DNA from: Roseivivax halodurans JCM 10272
GTDB lineage: Bacteria > Pseudomonadota > Alphaproteobacteria > Rhodobacterales > Rhodobacteraceae
Assembly: GCF_000521785.1 (NCBI RefSeq)
Contig: NZ_JALZ01000022.1
Location: forward strand, 1-42,125
Direction: 5' to 3'
DNA: 42,125 bases
A program made the position numbers and the translations under genes. Below are positions 36,955-42,125 of this stretch, piece by piece (the first letter of the stretch is position 1; each line of letters begins with the position of its first letter). The notes below the pieces were generated by a model. The model was given only the letters and a program-made list of their open reading frames with translations. It was not told where the DNA came from and searched no databases.

Positions 36955-37352
36955 GCACGATGAACATTCACCCCGAAGGCTGGAAGCCCGCGAAAGGCTA
37001 CGCCAACGGCGTCGTCGGCGAGGGGCGCGTGCTCTTCGTCGGCGGGCAGATCGGCTGGACCGCCGCGCAGGTCTTCGAGGTGCACGATTTCATCGGGCAG
37101 ACGCGGCAGGCGCTCCGGAACGTGGCGGACGTGGTGCGCGCGGCCGGGGGCGAGGTCACCGACATCGCGCGGCTCACCTGGTACGTGACCGACAAGACGG
37201 AATATCTTGCCCGGCAGAAGGAGATGGGCGCGGCCTATCGCGAGGTGATGGGCTACCACTTCCCGGCGATGACGATGGTCGTGGTGGCGGATCTCATCGA
37301 GGACGAGGCGCTGGTCGAGATCGAGGCGACGGCGGTCCTGCCGGCGGAGTGA
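36951..37352 (+). CDS. RidA family protein (lacking the catalytic Arg)
   Basis: 133-aa protein of the RidA/YjgF/UK114 superfamily, with GRVLFVGGQIGW, RNVADVVRAAGG and ALVEIEATAV. Canonical RidA hydrolyses enamines/imines such as 2-aminoacrylate through an Arg in PAR(S/T); here the position is Met107 (FPAMT), so the standard deaminase chemistry may be missing. I chose GTG 36951, which overlaps the thioesterase stop and has AGGAG 8 nt upstream; ATG 36960 is nearly as good. Position next to an anthranilate pathway fits a role with an enamine intermediate. Confidence 0.88.
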   Translation: MSTMNIHPEGWKPAKGYANGVVGEGRVLFVGGQIGWTAAQVFEVHDFIGQTRQALRNVADVVRAAGGEVTDIARLTWYVTDKTEYLARQKEMGAAYREVMGYHFPAMTMVVVADLIEDEALVEIEATAVLPAE

Positions 37353-37365
37353 GGCTGGTACCCGG

Positions 37366-38553
37366 TCAGGTGACCCGGGAGCGTTTCTGGTAAGCCGGGT
37401 CGCGCCAGAGCTCGTTGCCCAGCACGTCGGCCAGCACGTCCACCGCGGCCAGCACGTCGTCTTCGCCCAGATAGAGCGGCGTGAAGCCGAAGCGCATGAT
37501 GTCGGGCGCGCGGAAGTCCCCGATCACGCCCCGTGCGATCAACGCCTGCATCGCGGCATAGCCTTCGGAGAAGCGGAACGACACCTGGCTGCCGCGCTTG
37601 GCGGGATCGCGGGGAGAGGCAAGCTCAAGCGAGGGGCAGCGCGCCTCCACCTCGGTGATGAAACGCTCCATGAGCGCGATCGCGGCGCTGCGCACCTCGT
37701 CCATGTCCACACCGTCCCAGACCATCAGCGCCTCTTCGAGCGCGGTCATCTGGATTACGGGAGGCGTTCCGACGCGCATCCGCTCGACGCCTGGCGCGGG
37801 ACGGTAGTCGATGTCGAAGGCGAATGGCGCCTCGTGGCCGAACCAGCCCTGCAATGCGGGCTCGGCACTGTCCGCGAGATCGGGCCGGACGTAGATGAAG
37901 GCCGGGGCGCCGGGGCCCCCGTTGAGATACTTGTAGGTGCAGCCGACCGCGAATTCCGCGTTTGAGGCGGTCATGTCCACCGGCACCGCGCCGGCGCTGT
38001 GCGCAAGGTCCCAGATCATCACCGCGCCGGCATCGTGTGCCTTGGCGGTGATCGCGGACATGTCGTGACGACGGCCGGTCCGGTAGTCGACCTCGGTCAG
38101 CATCACCGCGGCGACCTCCTCGCCGATGGCGCCGTCGACCTCCTCCGGGGCCACCACGCGCAGCTCGTGCCCGCGTCCGAGCGTCCGAAGCAGTCCCTCG
38201 GCCATGTAGAGGTCGGTCGGGAAGTTGCCGCTGTCCGAGATCACCACGCGCCGGTCGGGTCTCATCGCGAGCGCCGCGGCGAGGGCCTGATAGACCTTGA
38301 TCGACAACGTGTCGCCCATCGTCACCGAGCCCTCGGGTGCGCCGATCAGGCCGGCGATGCGGTTGCCGACGCGGGCGGGCTGATCCGCCCATTCAGCGTC
38401 GTTCCAGCCGCGGATCAGCATATCGCCCCATTCGTCCGTCACCGTGCCTGCGACCCGCGCCGCGACGCTGCGGGGCAGGGGGCCGAGCGAGTTGCCGTCG
38501 AGATAGATCACGCCCTCGGGCAGGTGAAAGAGCTCCTTGCGGGGCAGGGTCAT
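37366..38553 (-). CDS. kynU: Kynureninase
   Basis: 395-aa PLP enzyme of aspartate aminotransferase fold. The PLP lysine is Lys208 in GCTYKYLNGGPG; other conserved pieces are YLDGNSLGPLP, SDSGNFPTDLY, WDLAHSAGAVPVD and MRFGFTPLY. It cleaves kynurenine to anthranilate and alanine. The start shares one base with the tryptophan dioxygenase stop (TGATG), so the two are coupled. The stop faces the RidA gene 13 nt away. Confidence 0.96.
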   Translation of the reverse strand: MTLPRKELFHLPEGVIYLDGNSLGPLPRSVAARVAGTVTDEWGDMLIRGWNDAEWADQPARVGNRIAGLIGAPEGSVTMGDTLSIKVYQALAAALAMRPDRRVVISDSGNFPTDLYMAEGLLRTLGRGHELRVVAPEEVDGAIGEEVAAVMLTEVDYRTGRRHDMSAITAKAHDAGAVMIWDLAHSAGAVPVDMTASNAEFAVGCTYKYLNGGPGAPAFIYVRPDLADSAEPALQGWFGHEAPFAFDIDYRPAPGVERMRVGTPPVIQMTALEEALMVWDGVDMDEVRSAAIALMERFITEVEARCPSLELASPRDPAKRGSQVSFRFSEGYAAMQALIARGVIGDFRAPDIMRFGFTPLYLGEDDVLAAVDVLADVLGNELWRDPAYQKRSRVT

Positions 38554-39386
38554 CAGAGTCCTCCACGGACGTGCCAGAGCTCGGGAAAAAGCTCCACGTC
38601 CAGCATCTTGCGCAGGTAGGTCACGCCGCTCGTCCCGCCGGTGCCGCGCTTGAAGCCGATCACCCGCTCGACGGTCGTGACATGGTTGAACCGCCAGCGG
38701 CGGAAGTAATCCTCGAGATCGACCAGCTTTTCCGCGAGCTCGTAGAGCGTCCAGTGCCGGTCCGTGTCGCGGTAGACCTGCGCCCAGGCGGCCTCGACCT
38801 CCGGATCGGCCTGGTGCGGGGTCTCGCGGCGATAAGCCTCCGGCCCAAAGCCGCGGCCGGTCTCGGCGGCCAGCGCCTCTAGCGTGACATGGTAGAGCGA
38901 CGGACGCGCGAGTTCGGCCTCGAGCCTCGCGTGAAGGTCGGGGCGATGCTCGTGCACCTTCATCATCGAGCGGTTGCGGTTGCCGAGGACGAACTCGATC
39001 AGCCGGTACTGGTGCGACTGGAAGCCCGAGGACCGCCCGAGGCTCTCGCGGAACGTCGTGTAGTCGCTCGGCGTCATGGTGCGCAGAACGTCCCATGCCG
39101 AATTGAGCTGGTCGAAGATCCGCGCGACGCGCGAGAGGATCTTGAACGCCTGCGGGAAGGCCCCGGAGGCGACCGCGTCCCGCGCCGCATGGAGTTCGTG
39201 CAGCGCCAGCTTCATCCAGAGCTCGGACGTCTGGTGCTGGATGATGAAGAGCATCTCGTCATGCGCGTCCGACAGAGGATGCTGCGCGTCGAGAATGCGA
39301 TCGGTTCCGAGGTAATCGCCATAGCTCATGTCCCGTGCAAAGGACATCTGTGCGCCATCGTCGGACGGATCGAACGCATTGCTCAT
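38553..39386 (-). CDS. kynA: Tryptophan 2,3-dioxygenase
   Basis: 277-aa haem enzyme of normal bacterial length. The axial haem ligand is His235 in [11 protein letters not shown]; distal His51 in [10 protein letters not shown] and substrate-binding Arg113 in TTFRESLG are present, and the GTGGTSGV loop is intact. It opens the indole ring of L-tryptophan to N-formylkynurenine, the entry step of this island. It is first in the kynA-kynU operon, with a degenerate copy of the island's operator about 60 nt upstream. Confidence 0.97.
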   Translation of the reverse strand: MSNAFDPSDDGAQMSFARDMSYGDYLGTDRILDAQHPLSDAHDEMLFIIQHQTSELWMKLALHELHAARDAVASGAFPQAFKILSRVARIFDQLNSAWDVLRTMTPSDYTTFRESLGRSSGFQSHQYRLIEFVLGNRNRSMMKVHEHRPDLHARLEAELARPSLYHVTLEALAAETGRGFGPEAYRRETPHQADPEVEAAWAQVYRDTDRHWTLYELAEKLVDLEDYFRRWRFNHVTTVERVIGFKRGTGGTSGVTYLRKMLDVELFPELWHVRGGL

Positions 39387-39446
39387 CAGAGAGCCCTTCG
39401 GCAGGATGGACCGGACAGAGGGACGCTAGGGCCGGAGAATACTTAC

Positions 39447-39472
39447 TTCAAGTTTAAAATTTCAAGCTTCAA
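39447..39472 (-). promoter_or_regulatory. Degenerate operator and promoter of kynA-kynU
   Basis: TTCAAGTTTAAA-AT-TTCAAGCTTCAA has the same 12-2-12 layout as the 36422 palindrome. The left half keeps TTCAAG; the right half matches a TTTAGGCTTGAA-type half at 9 of 12 positions. On the minus strand, TTGAAA and TATTCT 18 nt apart could serve as -35/-10. Supports common control with the rest of the island, but weaker binding. Confidence 0.55.
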
Positions 39473-39506
39473 GAAAGTCGCTGCGATCGGCGGCCGTTCA
39501 TTGCGA

Positions 39507-39921
39507 GGGCTCTGTTGCGCAAGGAGGGTGAAGGCCGCACTTCCCCTTTCCCCGGACGCACTTGTCCCATGGGCTCGATGACAGGTATTTCGAGCGCGGT
39601 GTAGCTGTTCAGCACGGCGGCGCGGACTTGGAGTTCTGCGACCTAGCGATCGAAGTCGCGCACCGTGAGGCTCTGCCCCGGTAGCTTCACACTATGCATT
39701 TTGGTCTCGACGCGGCTTCGGCACTGATACCCGCTCCACCGTCGCCAGATCGCGCAGCCGAGATATTTCGGCGCGTGAAGGGCGTGGCTACGGGCGATCG
39801 CGCCCTCGGTCGACCGTTTCCAGGGCTTGGCGGTCTTGCGTGGCGGTATGACGGCATTGGCGCCTCGGTCGGCAACGGCTTCGTGGCCCTTGCGCGTATC
39901 ATATGCTGCGTCGCTGACAGC
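39507..39921 (-). mobile_element. Remnant of an IS5-type insertion sequence
   Basis: One end is visible as GGGCTCTGTTGCGCAA at 39507-39522, resembling IS5-family terminal inverted repeats. Transposase-like sequence follows. No matching opposite end is found in the window, so the element is truncated on the side away from kynA. It lies 34 nt from the kyn operator. Confidence 0.65.
39565..39921 (-). pseudogene. IS5-family transposase, 3' fragment, broken
   Basis: On the minus strand one frame reads AAYDTRKGHEAVADRGANAV, IPPRKTAKPWKRST, HAPKYLGCAIWRRWSGY, SRVETKMHSVKLPGQSL and VRDFDR, then VAELQVRAAVLNSYTALEIP. These are the conserved C-terminal blocks of IS5-type transposases. An in-frame TAG at 39643-39645 replaces the expected Gln codon after RDFDR, the N-terminal half with its first catalytic Asp is missing, and the usual stop is lost (CAA at 39562-39564). 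Not functional. Confidence 0.78.
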
Positions 39922-40085
39922 CCAAGGATTGTTGGCGAAAACAAGATGATCGACTCCGCCGAGTCGCTGACCTGCTCGCTGATCGTTCTTGGCTCAGGAG
40001 GGCCGGGCCCGCCGCCGCCATGGGTCGGAAAATACCCCGTAAGCGCAAGGGGCCGGACCGTCGCACCCGCGCCCGACGCAGCCGC

Positions 40086-40721
40086 CTATTCCCCGGCGCC
40101 GCCGTCGACCTGCTCGGACGGTTCGGGCTCCGGCATCACCAGCGTGACCTCCCCGAGATCGGTGTTGAGGAACCGGTCCCGGTGCTTCAGCCGGCCGTCC
40201 GCAATGTAGAGCTTCGAGAGTTGGTAGGACGTCGCCCCGCCCTTCTCCGGCGGCCCCGCGATGAAGAGCGCATCGCCTCCCGTCTCGCTCGGCCCGATCG
40301 AGAGGCTCGGGTCGTTCCCGGCCACCTGCGTCAGGATCTTCCGGACCTCGTCCTCGTCCGTCACCCGCTCGACCTTGAAGTAGCAGAGCCCTTCGTAGCT
40401 CCCCGCCGCGCCGAAGGTCACGGCTCCCGCGATCAGCGTCACCGGCGCCATAACCACGCTGCCGATGGTTCCGAGGATGCCGCCTGCGCCCGACAGGACC
40501 CCGCCGGCCGACGAACCCACAGTCGCGATCCCGGTCGGCGTCATCACGTACTCGCCGACGACATGCCTGCCCGCATTTGCCGCCGTCCGACTTCCCGGCG
40601 CGGTCGAGACAGCGCTCCCGGCCTTGCTCATCAGGACCGACGGCTTGTAGTCGCAGACCGCGGCGAAGGAGGGCCCGGCCGCCAATGCAAACGCAGCGGC
40701 GAGGAGGACACTGGTTTTCAT
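40086..40721 (-). CDS. Hypothetical exported protein
   Basis: 211-aa protein, not recognised. A signal peptide is clear (MKTSVLLAAAFALAAGPSFA, then AVCDYK). The middle, about residues 60-110, is rich in Gly, Ala and Val and hydrophobic enough to be a membrane hairpin; the C-terminal part is polar and acidic, ending in a Pro/Glu-rich tail. Two Cys residues (CDYKPS and GLCYFKV) could form a disulfide or anchor. Start at 40721 has GGGAGAG upstream; an alternative in-frame start at 40736 would add five residues before the signal peptide. Confidence 0.75.
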   Translation of the reverse strand: MKTSVLLAAAFALAAGPSFAAVCDYKPSVLMSKAGSAVSTAPGSRTAANAGRHVVGEYVMTPTGIATVGSSAGGVLSGAGGILGTIGSVVMAPVTLIAGAVTFGAAGSYEGLCYFKVERVTDEDEVRKILTQVAGNDPSLSIGPSETGGDALFIAGPPEKGGATSYQLSKLYIADGRLKHRDRFLNTDLGEVTLVMPEPEPSEQVDGGAGE

Positions 40722-41015
40722 ATACTGCTCTCCCAATAGGTTGCTGGTATCAAGACGCCCCCGGCCCGCGCCTCGTCACTTGGTGCCGCCGGCCCGGCGC
40801 GACAAGTCGCCGATGATTGGTAGGAACCCGAGAGGCGCTCCACTCGGTTTTCCCGCCACACTCCTCACCGGTGGGCGACGCCCCCGCCGCGCCTGTCGCC
40901 CCCGCGGCCGAGAAAGCCACTCGGTCCGCACAAAAAGAAAGATGCTCGCAGACAGAGTTGGGACAGGCGAAGGAACGGCCGCCAGGAGCCCGGACTTGCC
41001 GCGCGCGAGCTCGAG
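40722..41015. other. Intergenic region without recognised gene
   Basis: 294 nt between the exported-protein gene and the downstream end of the SDR. It should contain the promoter of the exported protein. I see no convincing gene, terminator or repeat. Confidence 0.5.
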
Positions 41016-41774
41016 TCACGGCAGCAGTCCACCGGCGACGGTCAGAACTGTCCCTGAAATGAAGGAGGCCTTGGGCGACGCGAGCCACACGGCAGCCTCG
41101 GCTATATCTGAGGGCTCGGCGATGCGGCCTAAGGGGGTCGCGGCTGCGACCATAGCGGGCCGATCAGGATTGCCTTCCCGTGCGTGCAAGTCAGTGTTCG
41201 TGGTGCCAACCCGAATTGCCGCGACGCGAATGCCCAAGGGCCCCAGCTCTTTACCTGCACCGATGGTCAGTGTCTCGACCGCCCCCTTCGAAGCAGCGTA
41301 GTGGACATATTCGCCCGGTGACCCGAGGATCGCGGCAATGGAGGACATGTTGACAATCGCTCCGCCAGCGCCTCCCCGATCGGTTCGCATCCGTCTGGCG
41401 GCCTCTTGCAGGCAATACACTGTTCCGAAAACGTTCGCAGCAAATGCACCGGAAAGGGCCTCTTCGGAAACCTCAGTGAGGGTAGCACTTCCTCCGATGA
41501 TACCGGCATTGTTCACGAGGCATGAAACCGGTCCGAGTGTGCGGTCACAGGCGTCGAACATGTCGGCCACCGACACACGATGGGCTACGTTTGCGCAAAC
41601 TGCAAAAGCTTGGGCGCCAGCGTCTTTGCACCGAGCGACCGTGTCGGCTGCCCCTGCTTCATCGCTCAGGTAATTCACACAGACATCGTAACCGGCCTCG
41701 GCAAATGCCACGGCAGTTGCGGCGCCGATACCCTTGCTGGCACCTGTTACGAGAGCGGTTGGACGTTCAATCAT
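41016..41774 (-). CDS. SDR family oxidoreductase
   Basis: 252-aa short-chain dehydrogenase close to the 3-oxoacyl-ACP reductase/glucose dehydrogenase type. TGASKGIG at 10-17, NNAG at 88-91, Ser144/145, Tyr159 and Lys163 (YAASK), and the C-terminal VAGGLL. Substrate unknown. By eye it uses more A/T-ending codons than the neighbouring genes and has no clear Shine-Dalgarno before ATG 41774. Together with the IS remnant 1.1 kb away this hints at a separate origin. No operon partners. Confidence 0.9.
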   Translation of the reverse strand: MIERPTALVTGASKGIGAATAVAFAEAGYDVCVNYLSDEAGAADTVARCKDAGAQAFAVCANVAHRVSVADMFDACDRTLGPVSCLVNNAGIIGGSATLTEVSEEALSGAFAANVFGTVYCLQEAARRMRTDRGGAGGAIVNMSSIAAILGSPGEYVHYAASKGAVETLTIGAGKELGPLGIRVAAIRVGTTNTDLHAREGNPDRPAMVAAATPLGRIAEPSDIAEAAVWLASPKASFISGTVLTVAGGLLP

Positions 41775-42125
41775 ACCATGACGCTACACGTGCTTGACCG
41801 ATATGCCAGTCCAATCGGGGGCATCTTTGGAATAGCCGGTCCGTCCGCGCTCCGGCCATTCAGGCGAGGCGCAGCAGATGACCGGAGCGAGCCCAACCGA
41901 TGCCTCCGACGGGCGGTAGCTACCGCCGGCGAGGTAAAACTTTCCCACCACATCGTGACGTCAGTATCGCGCCTGGTTCGACTGGCCCTGGGACGAATGG
42001 GAAGTGGGAAACAACGTTCCGGCAGAGCAAACGAGAGCTGCAACGCAGACTGTGCGCAATGGCTACATCTGCTCTCTGGCAAGTTTGGCTCGCCGCGCGG
42101 CTTAGGGTCAGGACTTCGGTAACGG
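41775..42125. other. Terminal 351 nt without recognised gene
   Basis: An open frame runs from ATG 41778 to a stop at 42122 (114 codons). Only its first 15 residues (LHVLDRYASPIGG) faintly recall the start of O6-alkylguanine-DNA alkyltransferases; the rest matches nothing I know. No other frame is convincing. It may be decayed coding sequence. Confidence 0.4.

Noticed and set aside
39694-40209. 171-codon plus-strand frame spanning the IS remnant and the exported-protein gene
   Set aside because: It runs antisense to recognisable transposase blocks and to a gene with a signal peptide; its own sequence shows no domain.
41778-42122. 114-codon frame as an O6-alkylguanine-DNA alkyltransferase
   Set aside because: Only about 13 N-terminal residues are reminiscent; the catalytic PCHR motif is absent and the rest is unlike the family.

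Overview
The window is GC-rich DNA packed with short-spaced, often ATGA-overlapping genes. Gene content (Lgt/MidA-like/PgeF trio, Hsp20-DUF1150 pair, Hint-domain protein, UbiK-type coiled coil, single-chain indolepyruvate oxidoreductase, fused Sat-CysC) points to an alphaproteobacterium of the Rhodobacteraceae/Roseobacter type. That placement rests on gene content and protein resemblance only. I see no rRNA, tRNA, CRISPR array or prophage.

Layout. 1-3.7 kb: an SDR, then a tightly overlapping operon of a GNAT acetyltransferase, a 100-aa protein with ribbon-helix-helix-like segments, a DMT exporter and an orphan PhnM. 3.7-6.5 kb: purEK, a YdcH-like peptide, and a small heat-shock operon with a sigma32-like promoter and a clear terminator. 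6.5-10.4 kb: the sulfate-activating fusion Sat-CysC, then an amidase next to a solitary ectoine synthase (EctC). 10.4-17 kb: trxB with a divergent Lrp regulator, a Hint-domain protein, the lgt-midA-pgeF operon, UbiK, and a second Lrp regulator divergent from a 1136-aa indolepyruvate ferredoxin oxidoreductase (17.1-20.6 kb).

21.5-39.5 kb is the most interesting part: an island that looks like a complete tryptophan-to-central-metabolism route. Tryptophan 2,3-dioxygenase (kynA), an AFMID-type kynurenine formamidase and kynureninase (kynU) would convert tryptophan to anthranilate plus alanine and formate. An anthranilate/benzoate-CoA ligase, and a monooxygenase fused to an old-yellow-enzyme reductase (2-aminobenzoyl-CoA monooxygenase/reductase type), would activate and dearomatise anthranilate. 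An SDR, a crotonase, an acyl-CoA dehydrogenase, a RidA-like protein, a cupin, a second flavin monooxygenase and a 4HBT thioesterase are the candidates for the poorly known lower steps. A Liv-type ABC transporter sits inside the island. A MarR regulator is encoded in it, and related TTCAAG...CTTGAA palindromes lie in all three main promoter regions, which suggests one regulon.

39.5-42.1 kb is looser: a decayed IS5-type transposase directly upstream of the kyn promoter, a secreted or membrane protein of unknown function, an SDR that looks less GC-rich than its neighbours, and stretches with no recognisable gene. A dispersed ~33-bp repeat ending in CAAGAAGAAG occurs seven times, mostly at 3' ends of genes.
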